Source: CAVUCH01 sp963739995
GTDB taxonomy: Bacteria > Acidobacteriota > Vicinamibacteria > Vicinamibacterales > JAENWD01
NCBI GenBank assembly: GCA_963739995.1
Contig: CAVUCH010000002.1
Location: 1-64,000, forward strand
Direction: 5' to 3'
Length of the DNA stretch: 64,000 nt
Made by a program: the position numbers and the translations under genes. Positions 9,801 to 20,346 of the stretch are shown here, one piece after another. The notes under the pieces are model-generated. The model was not told the DNA's origin, ran no database searches, and was given only the letters and a program-made list of their open reading frames with translations. The first letter of the stretch is position 1; every line of letters begins with the position of its first letter.

Positions 9801-10588
9801 GTGCCGTGGAACGACGAGGTGCCCGACTTGGTGACGCCGCTCACGTTCATGCCGCCGGCGCCGTATTCGGCCGCGAAGTTGGAGCTCTGGACCTTCACCT
9901 CCTGAATCATGTCGTTGTTCAACGACACCATCATGCCGCAGTTGCAGCCGATGTCGAGGAGGTTCGATCCATCGAGCTGCGCGGTGTTGCCCGACGATCG
10001 GATGCCGTTGACGGTATAGTTCTGGACGTCCTTGGCAGCTCCGGTCGACTCGCCGATATTGAAGTCCGTGACCACGCCGGGCATGATGCGAAGCAGCTCC
10101 AGCGCGCTGCGGCCCATGATCGACAGGTTGTCGATCTGCTTCTGCGTGAGGACGCCTTCGCGGGCGCCCGTTTCCGTCTGGATCACATCGGACTGCGCCG
10201 TGACCGTGACCGTCTCGGTCTGCTGGCCGACATCGAGCCGCACGTCGATACCACGCGTATCGTTCGGGCTGATCGGGATCGCCTTCTGCTCGTAGGTCTT
10301 GAAGCCGGAGAGCTCGACCTTCAGGTCGTAGGTGCCGGGGAACAAGCCCGAGAGGAGGTACTGCCCGCGCTCGTCGCTGACAGTCGTCTGCACCCCCCGA
10401 GTACCGGTGTTGGTCATCGTGACGTTCGCCCCGGGCACGACACCGCCGCCCGAGTCCTCGACGGTGCCGCGTACGGTTGCGGTCGTTGACTGACCGAAGG
10501 TCGCCGTCGTCGTGAGCACCCACACCGCGCAACCCGCGGCCAGGCTCAGGACGACCCGCGGAAATCTGGTCGAGCGTGCTCGTAACAT
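6899..10588 (-). CDS. TonB-dependent receptor, Oar-like, with carboxypeptidase-regulatory domain
   Basis: About 1,229 residues. A signal peptide (VVLSLAAGCAVWVL) is followed by an Ig-like carboxypeptidase-regulatory domain (ATVRGTVEDSGGGVVPGANV, residues about 35-120), a plug domain (VIQTETGAREGVLTQ, LLRIMPGVVTDFNIGE) and a long 22-strand-type barrel ending in ...VIEFTFKYYF with a terminal aromatic residue. The architecture matches the Oar family, abundant in Acidobacteria and Myxococcota and usually linked to uptake or surface adhesion of large substrates. ATG at 10588 is chosen for the GAAGGAGA ribosome-binding site just upstream; the open frame reaches 10630. It has its own terminator. The substrate cannot be read from the sequence, and no glycan-degradation genes sit beside it. 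Confidence 0.9.
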   Translation of the reverse strand: MLRARSTRFPRVVLSLAAGCAVWVLTTTATFGQSTTATVRGTVEDSGGGVVPGANVTMTNTGTRGVQTTVSDERGQYLLSGLFPGTYDLKVELSGFKTYEQKAIPISPNDTRGIDVRLDVGQQTETVTVTAQSDVIQTETGAREGVLTQKQIDNLSIMGRSALELLRIMPGVVTDFNIGESTGAAKDVQNYTVNGIRSSGNTAQLDGSNLLDIGCNCGMMVSLNNDMIQEVKVQSSNFAAEYGAGGMNVSGVTKSGTSSFHGTGYYYTRDSKFAANDRSNSIAGVEKPKANYKYPGLNVGGPIFFGDGYTKNKDKLFFFFGYEWQRQKIDSGSRFSRTYSPAMKNGDFSELFANRGDNLNQGDVPALNPDGSPAGFNLAPGQLRIPAGFPGAGGPVANNDMRPYTTPLGMYLASLYPDSNYNDPNNLYNYVYSALEPEDREELKLRVDWNVNNNTKAFVRISRDPADTVRPRGGWWAPSEVALPTPNIEQSLGRSYSGNLVSVLSPSMTNEAVVSYTRLTLDNIWQDPSVVAQGAGGVTFSGFSGFPHATGPELPTNILHDGGGQVGNQQSAMPNVFAHNDSLQFSEKLTKLMGAHGLKFGVTVERGQKQQNFQNEESGQLHFNPSNITGTGNSAADMLVGRMSQLNQGTARDGQPLPGMPWGEFRYWAIDAFAQDSWKLRPNFTLEYGVRFGKWTNNDELSGQEGGYFTPDLYDSSAGTFLDPGTFQLLNGVCYVYTGCAPDGVVEDRDAFFLPRINAAWDIDGQGNNVIRGGYGLFYNRNMGNVEYDNTLRMAPNAYNVGAGYTDARTYGLPFLSYDNARLITMEQRLGSLSINTPTPDSVSWPTTHSFSTSYARRIPWQQVLEVAYVGTRGRDLVSRSNGNVMPFGVMSSGSFNGVDLSVPINRVAVASVSNNLASFRPFNALSGITTYDYHGVSDYNSMQVTLSRQTGRRFQYFGAYTFAKSKGTLGNDYSTLDPYDASRTYGRLRTDRTHILNVSWNAFLPDGARGSLDNVVLRGVLNGWQVSGISTLASGIPINLQFTGDAASSAVAAAYFGTADVVGPSNPQGDGGATGNALAPVYPCDPRLDGTDVGERVLDLSCIGVPSFGENGDLISPHNIRTPTRMNHDLTLFKNFQIRGEQKFQFRVGFFNLFNQAFANTNIGGDINLTLDTRCNVRALAPDGTGGMQNVCDPTQGFSYTPQTVDNFGKINLKRGHRVIEFTFKYYF

Positions 10589-10993
10589 GGTTCTCCTTCT
10601 GAACGGTTCGCCAGCGTGAGGTCTGACCACTCGCTATATGGGTCGCCATTAATACATAAGTAGTATCCGCCGGTCAACCGGTTTTTGCCGCGCGAGCTAA
10701 CCAATTTGCGCTGGGCGGGGATTTACCACTTGGCCTGCACCCGAGATGGAAGGCGGATGAGGTGGCAGGCCGACCGGAGGAGAGTCGAAACTGAAAACAG
10801 GTCAGCTGTTTGCGGACCGCCAGGCCTCACGGGGCAATGCCGAGTGGGGCGTGACGGTGAACGGCTCCACGGCCTCGCCGTTCCTGACACCGACCTCATC
10901 CGTCGACGACATAGATTCGGCGATTGGGCGGCATTACCACTTTTTCACTCTGGAGCCGGCCAAATCCTGGGAACGGCGGAGCATGGCAAGCGA

Positions 10994-11036
10994 CCCCGCG
11001 GCGACGTTGCTGACGGTCGCGCAAGCGAAATACGAC
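10994..11036 (+). pseudogene. Remnant of a kinase-associated TPR segment
   Basis: In the frame that starts at 10851 the residues AATLLTVAQAKYD appear. The same 13 residues occur in the downstream Ser/Thr kinase at about 16285-16323. Between the two copies the codons differ almost only at third positions (for example GCG/GCC, ACG/ACC, CTG/CTC, AAA/AAG). This suggests common descent with protein-level constraint before decay. Surrounding sequence in all frames lacks TPR-like continuation. Confidence 0.5.
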
Positions 11037-11173
11037 ACGCCCTGCGCCTCGTACGAGAGCACGGGCTCGCCGGCTGGCGCACGCACGGAAAAGTAGTCCT
11101 TCCGGTGCTGCCACCGCCGCTTAGCTCGATCGTCGGGTGGAGGACGCGGCCAGCGCGGTTACCGCCGCCGCGG

Positions 11174-11289
11174 CGTGAGGCCGCTCACGTCGTCCGCGAC
11201 ACGCGGCCGGTCTTGTCCGTACGTCGTGGATCGCCGACGGATGGCGAGTTCCAGCTGGTGCCGCGTAGCGGCGTGAGTCCGCTCACGCC
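11174..11289. repeat. Pair of related hairpins (GCGTGAG-nCCG-CTCACG)
   Basis: The hairpin at 11174-11189 has arms CGTGAG/CTCACG and loop GCCG. The one at 11270-11289 has arms GGCGTGAG/CTCACGCC and loop TCCG. They are about 96 nt apart, the second lying 57 nt before the ATG at 11347. Confidence 0.6.
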
Positions 11290-11334
11290 CGTCGTTGTCT
11301 AACTCGCGCGTCGCAGCGGTGAACCCGGCGGCGC

Positions 11335-11340
11335 TAGACT
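11335..11340 (+). promoter_or_regulatory. TAGACT -10-like box
   Basis: TAGACT ends 6 nt before the ATG at 11347. No ribosome-binding site is present, which fits a leaderless transcript. Confidence 0.45.
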
Positions 11341-11346
11341 TGTCCC

Positions 11347-14300
11347 ATGCGCCGCATCCTTCTCGCACCCGTGCTGATCCTGTCCGCCGTCCTGGCCCTT
11401 CGGGCAGCGCAGGCGCCCTCGCGCCCGGCCGAATCGGGAGCGCCCGCTGAAGCGATCCGCCTGAACAACCTCGGCGTGGCCGGCATGAACCAGCAGAAGT
11501 TCGAGCAGGGACTGCAGTGGTTCGAGAAGGCCGCTGCCGCGGACGCGAAGCTTGTGGTTGCCCGCCTGAACCAGGCGATCGCGCTCATCAACCTGCAGCG
11601 CTACGACCCGGCTCGCGAGCTGCTGGAGGAGGTCACGACCAGCGATCCGCAGAACCCCCGCGCCTGGTACAACCTCGGGCTGCTGCAGAAGAGCACGGGC
11701 GAGGCCGAGGCAGCGCTGGCGTCGTTTGCGAGGGCCGCGGCCTTGAGGCCCGGCGACGCGCACAGCCACTACTTCGTCGGTCTGATGGCTGCCCAGATCC
11801 AGAAGTACGACGATGCCGTCCGCTCGTTCACGCGAGCGCTGGAGCTCGATCCCTTCCTCGTGTCAGCGGAGTTCGGTATCGCACGCTCCTTTCAACGCGC
11901 GGGACGGCCCGAGGAGGCGAAGGCCCACCTGGAGCGCTTTCAGCGCCTGACCACCGAGAAGATCGCCAGCGCCATGAGCCTGGGCTACGGGGACCAAGGT
12001 CCTCTGTCACTCGCCGAGGCGCTCGTGCCGAAGGACGGCGCGGCGCCGCCGGTCGTGCCCGTCACATTCACGGCTGCAGCGCCGGGTCCGTTCGCGGCCG
12101 CAGTCGGCGCGGCCGGGACCGGAAGCGGCGTCAGCACGGGGGGATGCCTGTTCGATGCCGATGGCGACGGCGTCAACGATTACCTCGCGCTGAACCCGCG
12201 GGCGGAACCGGGCAAGCCGGACGATGCCGTGGTGCTGTTTCGCGGCGCGGCCGGCGGCACGTTCGAGCGCGCTGCGCAGACCGGGCTGACCGCGGCGTCC
12301 CAGCCGCTCGGGTGTGCGGCAGCCGATTACGACAACGATGAGAAGCCGGACGTCGCGATCAGTACGGTCGGCGGCCTTGCGTTGTTTCACAACGAAGGTG
12401 GCGGACGCTTCGTCAACCTGACGACGAAGAGCGGTCTGCCGGAATCGCCCGCAGCCGCGCACGCGCACCCGCTGGGGCTCACGTGGGTCGATTACGACCA
12501 CGACAACGACGTCGACCTCATCGTCCCCGTTGGTGACACGGCGGCGTTGAGCGGAGCGAGGACCGGTGCCGGGCCCGGACCTGCCACGCCCAGTCCGGCA
12601 CCGGCAGGGTCAGCGTCAGGCACCCAGATGTGGCGCAACAACGGCAACGGCACGTTCACCGAAGTCGGCGCGGAGCGCGGCGTTGGGGCCACGGCCGGAA
12701 CCGTGGCGGCCGTGGGCAGCGATTTCAACAACGACCGCGCCATCGACCTCGTGGTGACGGGCAGCGTGCATCCCCTTGTGTGGCTCAACCCGCGGGAAGG
12801 TAGATTCAAGGCGCTCGACTGGCCGACCGCCGCGCACTCGCCCACCATCGGCGCCGTCGTGATCGACTTCGACAAGGACGGGTGGATGGACCTTGCGTTC
12901 ACCCACGCGGGGACGCCGGGCCTGTCGCTCTGGCGCAACCTGGAAGGCAAGGCCGTGGAGCCGGTCACGCTTCCCGATCTGAAGATGATGAGCGGTTGGG
13001 GTCTCGCGCCCATCGATTACGACAACGACGGGTGGGTAGACCTCGTCGCCGCTGGCGGGGGTGAACCCGGAGCTGCGGGCCTCCTCGTGCTGCGCAACCA
13101 CGCGGGCCGGTTCACGGACGCCACCGGCGCGACAGGGGCCGGGACGCTGGCGCTGAAGTCCGCGCGCGCCGTGCTGACCGGCGACGTCGACACCGACGGC
13201 GACACGGATCTGATCGTCACGACTCAGGAGAGTGCCCCGGTCGTCGTTCGCAACGAAGGTGGAAACGCCAACCATGCGCTGCGGCTCACGCTGAAAGGAC
13301 TGAACGACAACCGCAGCGGGGTCGGCACGAAGGTGGAAGTGCAGGCCGGAGCGAGCTGGCAGAAGTGGGAAACCGTCGCGGCGTCAGGATTCCTCGGGCA
13401 GAGCGGGCCTCAGGTTCTGGCCGGTCTCGGCGCCGCAACCCAGGCGGACGTCGTCCGGTTGCTCTGGCCAAGCGGCGTGGTGCAGGACGAAGTCGAGCTG
13501 CCAGCCGCGAAGCCGCAGGCTATCGAGCAGATCGATCGCCGGGGCAGCTCGTGCCCGATCGTGTTCACGTGGAACGGCACCGGGTACGAGTTCATCACGG
13601 ACGGCATCGGACCTGGTGTCGTGGGGCACTGGGTGGCGCCGGGTGAGCGCAACGTGCCCGATCCTGACGAGTACATCAAGATCGCCGGCGCGCAGCTGCG
13701 TCCGAGGAACGGCCGGTTGTCCGTCAAGTTTGCCGAGCCGATGGAGGAGGTGATCTACCTCGATCAGGTGCGCCTGTTCGCGATCGATCACCCGGCGGAC
13801 GCGGAGATCTACCCGCACGAGTACTTCGCGGCGATCGCGCCGCCGCCGCCGGCGGAGGTGTTCGTCACGCGCGGTGCACGCCTGCCGGTGGGTGCCTGGG
13901 ACGACAAGGGGCGGGACGTCCTGCCAGTGCTGCGGGAGCGCGACGGACGGTACGTCGAAGGCTTCGAACAGGCCGCGTTCAAGGGGTTCGCGGCCTCGCA
14001 CGCGCTCGAGCTGGATCTCGGGCAGCTGCCGGCGAACGGCCCCGTGCGCCTCATCATGGCGGGCTTCACCGACTACTTCACGGCAACATCGGTCTTCGCG
14101 GCGCGTCAGGCAGACGTGACCGCGATCGTGCCGTACGTCGAGGCACAGCTGTCGGACGGCACGTGGAAAAAGGTCAGCGACGACATCGGCTTCCCGGCGG
14201 GGCTGCGCCGAACGATGACGGCGGATCTCACGCGGACGCTTCCGTCCGGCACGCGGCGCATCCGCATCTGGACGAACCTGAAGGTCTACTGGGACCAGGT

Positions 14301-14841
14301 GCTCATCGACACGACGCCGGCTGGCGCCGTGCCCATGGACCGGCACGAGGCCCCGCTGGTCGAGGCGTCACTGGCCTATCGCGGGTTCCCGCGCGAGCTT
14401 CCGGGCTCGCCCGCGGCCGATCTCACGTACGTGCACGACGAGGTCAGCCGGTACGGTCCCTACGCCCGGCATCGCGGCTACTACACCCGGTACGGCGACG
14501 TGCGCCCGCTCGTGGGCGAGATCGATGACCGGTTTTCCATCTTCGGGGCGGGAGACGAGGTCTCGCTCGAGTTCGACGCGAACGCACTGCCGCCGGTGCG
14601 GGCAGGCTGGACGCGCGACTACCTCTTCTTCATCCAGGGTTACGTGAAGGACATGGACTTCTACGCCGCGCACGCCCAGACCGTCTCGCCGCTGCCGTTC
14701 CGCGAGATGCGCACCTATCCCTATCCCGTGACCATGCGCTATCCCGAGCGGAACCGCGATTACCTGCTCGAGTGGAACACCCGCGAGGTCGGCGCCGAAG
14801 GGTGGCCGACCTACCGCTTCGACTTCACGAAGCGTAGGTGA
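11347..14841 (+). CDS. Secreted TPR / FG-GAP / ASPIC-UnbV repeat protein
   Basis: 1,164 residues. A signal peptide (LLAPVLILSAVLALRAA) precedes TPR repeats (residues about 35-210; for example NPRAWYNLGLLQKSTGEAEA). An FG-GAP/VCBS propeller follows, with calcium-loop motifs (FDADGDGVNDY, ADYDNDEKPD, VDYDHDNDVD, IDFDKDGWMD, DYDNDGWVDL). An ASPIC/UnbV segment is next (GVGTKVEVQAG ... VVRLLWPSGVVQDEVEL), and a C-terminal beta-rich region of about 420 residues starts at SCPIVFTWNGTGYEF. This CRTAC1-like architecture is common in Acidobacteria. The protein is presumably exported and binds calcium; the molecular role is unknown. The start has a TAGACT box 6 nt upstream and no ribosome-binding site. 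The kinase begins 43 nt after its stop. Confidence 0.85.
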   Translation: MRRILLAPVLILSAVLALRAAQAPSRPAESGAPAEAIRLNNLGVAGMNQQKFEQGLQWFEKAAAADAKLVVARLNQAIALINLQRYDPARELLEEVTTSDPQNPRAWYNLGLLQKSTGEAEAALASFARAAALRPGDAHSHYFVGLMAAQIQKYDDAVRSFTRALELDPFLVSAEFGIARSFQRAGRPEEAKAHLERFQRLTTEKIASAMSLGYGDQGPLSLAEALVPKDGAAPPVVPVTFTAAAPGPFAAAVGAAGTGSGVSTGGCLFDADGDGVNDYLALNPRAEPGKPDDAVVLFRGAAGGTFERAAQTGLTAASQPLGCAAADYDNDEKPDVAISTVGGLALFHNEGGGRFVNLTTKSGLPESPAAAHAHPLGLTWVDYDHDNDVDLIVPVGDTAALSGARTGAGPGPATPSPAPAGSASGTQMWRNNGNGTFTEVGAERGVGATAGTVAAVGSDFNNDRAIDLVVTGSVHPLVWLNPREGRFKALDWPTAAHSPTIGAVVIDFDKDGWMDLAFTHAGTPGLSLWRNLEGKAVEPVTLPDLKMMSGWGLAPIDYDNDGWVDLVAAGGGEPGAAGLLVLRNHAGRFTDATGATGAGTLALKSARAVLTGDVDTDGDTDLIVTTQESAPVVVRNEGGNANHALRLTLKGLNDNRSGVGTKVEVQAGASWQKWETVAASGFLGQSGPQVLAGLGAATQADVVRLLWPSGVVQDEVELPAAKPQAIEQIDRRGSSCPIVFTWNGTGYEFITDGIGPGVVGHWVAPGERNVPDPDEYIKIAGAQLRPRNGRLSVKFAEPMEEVIYLDQVRLFAIDHPADAEIYPHEYFAAIAPPPPAEVFVTRGARLPVGAWDDKGRDVLPVLRERDGRYVEGFEQAAFKGFAASHALELDLGQLPANGPVRLIMAGFTDYFTATSVFAARQADVTAIVPYVEAQLSDGTWKKVSDDIGFPAGLRRTMTADLTRTLPSGTRRIRIWTNLKVYWDQVLIDTTPAGAVPMDRHEAPLVEASLAYRGFPRELPGSPAADLTYVHDEVSRYGPYARHRGYYTRYGDVRPLVGEIDDRFSIFGAGDEVSLEFDANALPPVRAGWTRDYLFFIQGYVKDMDFYAAHAQTVSPLPFREMRTYPYPVTMRYPERNRDYLLEWNTREVGAEGWPTYRFDFTKRR

Positions 14842-14871
14842 TCTCCCGTCGCGTCGATTCAGGCCATAGGT

Positions 14872-14877
14872 TAGAAT
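14872..14877 (+). promoter_or_regulatory. TAGAAT -10-like box
   Basis: TAGAAT lies 7 nt before the GTG at 14885, again with no ribosome-binding site. This fits a leaderless start for the kinase. Confidence 0.5.
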
Positions 14878-14884
14878 TTTTGCC

Positions 14885-16998
<2,114 letters not shown>

Positions 16999-17002
<4 letters not shown>

Positions 17003-18568
17003 CCCTCCCGCGACCCCTCCTCGAGATGCGGGGTATCACCAAGGCCTTCCCCGGCGTGCGTGCGCTCGACGCGGTGGACTTCGATCTGCGTGTTGGCGAG
17101 ATCCACGCGCTGGTTGGCGAGAACGGCGCGGGCAAGTCCACGCTGCTGCGCGTGCTCGGCGGCGTGCACCCCCATGCGTCGTACACCGGCGAGGTGCTGC
17201 TCGACGGACAGGTGCGCCGGTTCCGCTCGGTCCGGGATGCCGAGGCGGCAGGCATCGCGGTGGTGTACCAGGAGCTCTCGCTGGTGGCACCACTCTCGGT
17301 CGCCGAGAACATCGTGCTCGGACACGAGCCGCAGCACTTTGGCGTGGTCGATCGACGCGCCATGCGCGACCGCGCCGCGCGCGCGGTACAAGGCCTTCAC
17401 GTGGCCGTCGAGCTCGACACGCCGGTCGAGCGGCTGGGCCTCGGACGCCAGCAGCTGGTCGAGATCGCAAAGGCGCTTGCACGGGACGCCCGTGTGCTCG
17501 TGCTCGATGAGCCGACCGCCGCGCTGACGACGGGCGAGGTCGAATCGCTGTTCGACGCGCTTCGTCGGCTGCGCGCCCGCGGAATCGCCATCGTCTACGT
17601 GTCGCACCGCCTCGGCGAGGTGTTCCGTATGGCCGATCGCATCACCGTCCTGCGCGATGGAAGGACTGTGGGCACCGCGGACACCGCGTCGATCGACGAG
17701 CCGCGTGTGGTGTCGTGGATGGTGGGGCGAACCGTGGACACGCTGTTCCCGCCTCCTCGGCCGTCGCCGGGCGCGGTGGTGCTGGACGTCAGACATCTCA
17801 CGGTGGAGGATCCGCATGCGCACCCCCGTCCGGCGAGGGGGATGGCCGGTCGGACGCCGCTCGCACCCCGGCTGCTGGTCGACGATGTCAGCTTCAGCGT
17901 ACGGGCGGGAGAGGTGCTGGGGATCGGCGGCCTGATCGGCGCCGGGCGCACCGAGTTGTTGATGACGCTGTTCGGCGCGGCACCCGGACGGCAGTCGGGG
18001 ACGGTCATGGTGGCAGGCGTGCCGGTGACGATTCGCAACCCGGCGGAGGCGATGGCGCACGGTCTCGCGCTGCTCGGAGAGGATCGGGCGCGGCTCGGGC
18101 TGTTCCCGGCTCAGTCGATCACCGAGAATCTGGTGCTGGCCGCCCTCCGCACGATTTCCCGTGGCCGCATCACGTCGCCCGCCCGGGAACAGGACGTGGC
18201 AGAGCGCACCGTTCGAGAGCTTCGCATCAGGCCTCACTGCGCCTCAGACCCCTGCGGGGAACCTCTCCGGCGGCAACCAGCAGAAGGTCCTGCTCGGTCG
18301 ATGGCTGCTGACCGTTCCCCGCGTCCTGCTGCTCGACGAGCCGACACGGGGCGTGGACGTAGGGGCGCGCGAGGAAATCTACGGTGAGATCGATCGCCTC
18401 GCCCGAGAGGGGCTGGCGATTGTGGTCGTGTCATCCGATCTGCCGGAGCTGATCGGGCTCTCGGACCGGGTGGTCGTCCTGCGCGGGGGGCGTCTGGCAG
18501 CGACGTTCGACCGGGACGCGATCACGCCGGAATCCGTGATGACCGCCGCCGCGTCAGGGGTGCAGTAG
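16999..18568 (+). CDS. xylG: Sugar ABC transporter ATP-binding protein, two nucleotide-binding domains (one frameshift)
   Basis: Energises import of a pentose or hexose (XylG/RbsA/MglA class). Domain 1 has Walker A GENGAGKST (near residue 38), the Q-loop YQELSL, a degenerate signature LGLGRQQLVEIAKAL and Walker B VLVLDEPTAAL. Domain 2 begins at LLVDDVSFSVRAGEVLGIGG and has the diverged Walker A GLIGAGRTELL. A single-base shift near 18225-18235 moves the rest to another frame, where the signature NLSGGNQQKVLLGRWL and Walker B VLLLDEPTRGVDVG read cleanly to the stop at 18566-18568. GTG at 16999 overlaps the kinase stop. The symbol is assigned from proximity to xylulokinase and xylose isomerase. 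The matching permease and periplasmic binding protein are not in the window. Confidence 0.82.
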
Positions 18569-18602
18569 ATCTGGTCTGCATCGTGCATCGTGTGTGTTCT
18601 CG

Positions 18603-18643
18603 ATTGTGCATTGTGCATTGTGCATTGTGCATTGTGCATTGTG
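18603..18643. repeat. Heptamer tandem array ATTGTGC x5.9
   Basis: Five exact copies of ATTGTGC plus six bases of a sixth, preceded by degenerate copies (GCATCGT, 18578-18592). It fills most of the 88-nt gap between the ABC ATPase stop and the xylulokinase start, ending 13 nt before the ATG. Confidence 0.9.
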
Positions 18644-18656
18644 ATCGTAAGAACCA

Positions 18657-20156
18657 ATGTCTTACCTCCTCGGCGTCGACGTCGGCACGACAGGCACCCG
18701 CGCGATCGTGATCGATGCGGGCGGGCGCATCATCGGTTCTGCCACTCACGAGCACGTCCCGTTTGCATCGGCGCAGACCGGGTGGGCCGAACAGGATCCA
18801 CGCGACTGGTGGCAGGCGACCTGTGGTGCCGTGCGGGCGGCACTCGCGGCGGCAGCGGCGACGGGGGCAAACATTACGGCGGTCGGCTTCTCCGGCCAGA
18901 TGCATGGCTCCGTGCTGCTCGACGACCGCGGCGAGGTGATACGCCCGGCACTCATCTGGTGTGACCAGCGGACCGGGGCGCAGTGCCGCCACATCACGGA
19001 GACGGTCGGCGCGGCCCGCCTCATCCAGCTGACGTACAACCCGGCGCTCACCGGCTTCACGCTGCCGAAGCTGCTCTGGGTGCGCGAGCACGAGCCGCAG
19101 GCGTGGGCACGGGTCACGGCTGTGCTGCTGCCGAAGGACTACGTGCGGTACCGGCTCACCGGCGATCGGGCGACCGATGTTGCCGACGCGTCGGGCACGC
19201 TGCTGTTCGACGTGGGCGGCCGCCGGTGGTCGGGCGACATGCTCGATGCGATGGAGCTCGACGCCGCCATCCTGCCGCGTGCGTACGAATCGCCGGAGGT
19301 CACCGGCACGGTGTCACCCGACGGTGCCGCGGCGACCGGCCTCCGCCAGGGCACACCCGTCGTGGCGGGCGGGGGTGATCAGGCGGCGGGCGCCGTGGGC
19401 ATGGGGATCGTGCGCGCAGGGGCCGTGAGCGCCACCATCGGCACGTCAGGTGTGGTCTTTGCGGCCACTGACAGGCCCGCGCTCGACCCGCAGGGGCGCG
19501 TGCACACCTTCTGTCACGCGGTGCCTGGGCGGTGGCACATCATGGGCGTGACGCAGGGTGCGGGGCTCTCGCTGCGATGGTTCCGGGATCAGTTCGCCAC
19601 AGCTGCCGATGACGGCCGCGATCCGTACGAACGGTTGACCGAGGAAGCCGCACGAGTGCCGCCGGGGAGCGACGGCGTGCTCTGGGCGCCGTACCTGATG
19701 GGCGAACGCACGCCTCACCTGGACCCGAATGCACGGGCCGCGCTGGTGGGACTCGCCGCGTCGCACACACGCGCGCACGTCATCCGCGCGATTCTGGAAG
19801 GCGTGACGTTCAGCCTGCAAGACACCTTCTCGATCTTCGCGGGCATGCAGGTGCCAGTCACCGGGGTGCGGCTGGGCGGCGGTGGCGCACGCTCGGCACT
19901 CTGGCGGCAGATCCAGGCTGATGTATACGGCCATCCGGTAGAGATCGTCGAAGCCGAGGAGGGTGCCGCCTACGGAGCGGCACTGCTCGCCGGCGTCGGC
20001 GGAGCCGTGTGGCGCACGGTCGAGGATGCCTGCGACGCCGTCGTTCGAGTCGCCACCCGTATCGCGCCCGACCGGGCGACCCAGGCGATCATGGCCAAGC
20101 AGTACGAGGCGTTCCGTGCCATCTACCCGGCCACCCGGAGCATCGGCCGCGACTGA
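18657..20156 (+). CDS. xylB: Xylulokinase
   Basis: Phosphorylates D-xylulose to D-xylulose 5-phosphate with ATP, in the cytoplasm. 499 residues, the usual length of the FGGY carbohydrate kinase family. Visible features: the phosphate-1 loop GVDVGTTGTRAIVID at the N-terminus, the substrate-site segment GFSGQMHGSVLLDD with WCDQRT, the first FGGY hallmark region around LPKDYVRYRLTG, the catalytic-Asp segment GGGDQAAGAVGMG, the GTSG phosphate-2 loop, and the adenosine motif LGGGGARSALWRQIQADVYG. It is followed by xylose isomerase on the same strand, giving a two-step xylose-to-xylulose-5-phosphate route. The start lies just after the heptamer array and has no strong ribosome-binding site. Confidence 0.93.
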   Translation: MSYLLGVDVGTTGTRAIVIDAGGRIIGSATHEHVPFASAQTGWAEQDPRDWWQATCGAVRAALAAAAATGANITAVGFSGQMHGSVLLDDRGEVIRPALIWCDQRTGAQCRHITETVGAARLIQLTYNPALTGFTLPKLLWVREHEPQAWARVTAVLLPKDYVRYRLTGDRATDVADASGTLLFDVGGRRWSGDMLDAMELDAAILPRAYESPEVTGTVSPDGAAATGLRQGTPVVAGGGDQAAGAVGMGIVRAGAVSATIGTSGVVFAATDRPALDPQGRVHTFCHAVPGRWHIMGVTQGAGLSLRWFRDQFATAADDGRDPYERLTEEAARVPPGSDGVLWAPYLMGERTPHLDPNARAALVGLAASHTRAHVIRAILEGVTFSLQDTFSIFAGMQVPVTGVRLGGGGARSALWRQIQADVYGHPVEIVEAEEGAAYGAALLAGVGGAVWRTVEDACDAVVRVATRIAPDRATQAIMAKQYEAFRAIYPATRSIGRD

Positions 20157-20163
20157 GCGCGGA

Positions 20164-20208
<45 letters not shown>

Positions 20209-20233
20209 CCGCGGAATGCACTCGCAATGTGGC

Positions 20234-20253
20234 GCCGGAACTTCAGTTCCGGC
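20234..20253. repeat. Short perfect palindrome (9-2-9 hairpin)
   Basis: GCCGGAACT, TC, AGTTCCGGC. Same core as the hairpin at 6796-6817. It lies between two heptamer arrays in the xylB-xylA gap. Confidence 0.8.
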
Positions 20254-20263
20254 CGACAGCCCC

Positions 20264-20312
20264 GGAGCCTGGAGCCCGGAGCCCGGAGCCTGGAGCCCGG
20301 AGCCCGGAGCCC
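20264..20312. repeat. Heptamer tandem array GGAGCCC/T x7
   Basis: Seven contiguous units of GGAGCC[CT] (T in units 1 and 4), ending 34 nt before the xylose isomerase ATG. A second period-7 family in the same 190-nt gap. Confidence 0.92.
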
Positions 20313-20346
20313 GATCAGCGTAGGCGATCCGTAGTGAGGAGCGATC

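Larger units (their letters stand above)
10589..11346. other. Long intergenic region with gene debris and hairpins
   Basis: A 758-nt gap between the receptor and the next gene. It contains a short protein-like stretch matching the kinase's TPR region (10994-11036) and two similar hairpins (11174-11189 and 11270-11289). An open frame at 10685-11302 has arginine-rich, non-protein-like composition and is not called. No RNA gene was recognised. Confidence 0.6.

Noticed and set aside
7604..10489. 961-codon open frame on the plus strand opposite the TonB receptor
   Set aside because: Arg/Val/Ala-rich product with no family features, fully antisense to a clear receptor gene; a high-GC shadow frame.
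10685..11302. 205-codon open frame in the gap after the TonB receptor
   Set aside because: Arg/Pro-rich with no domain; the only protein-like segment in the gap is in another frame.
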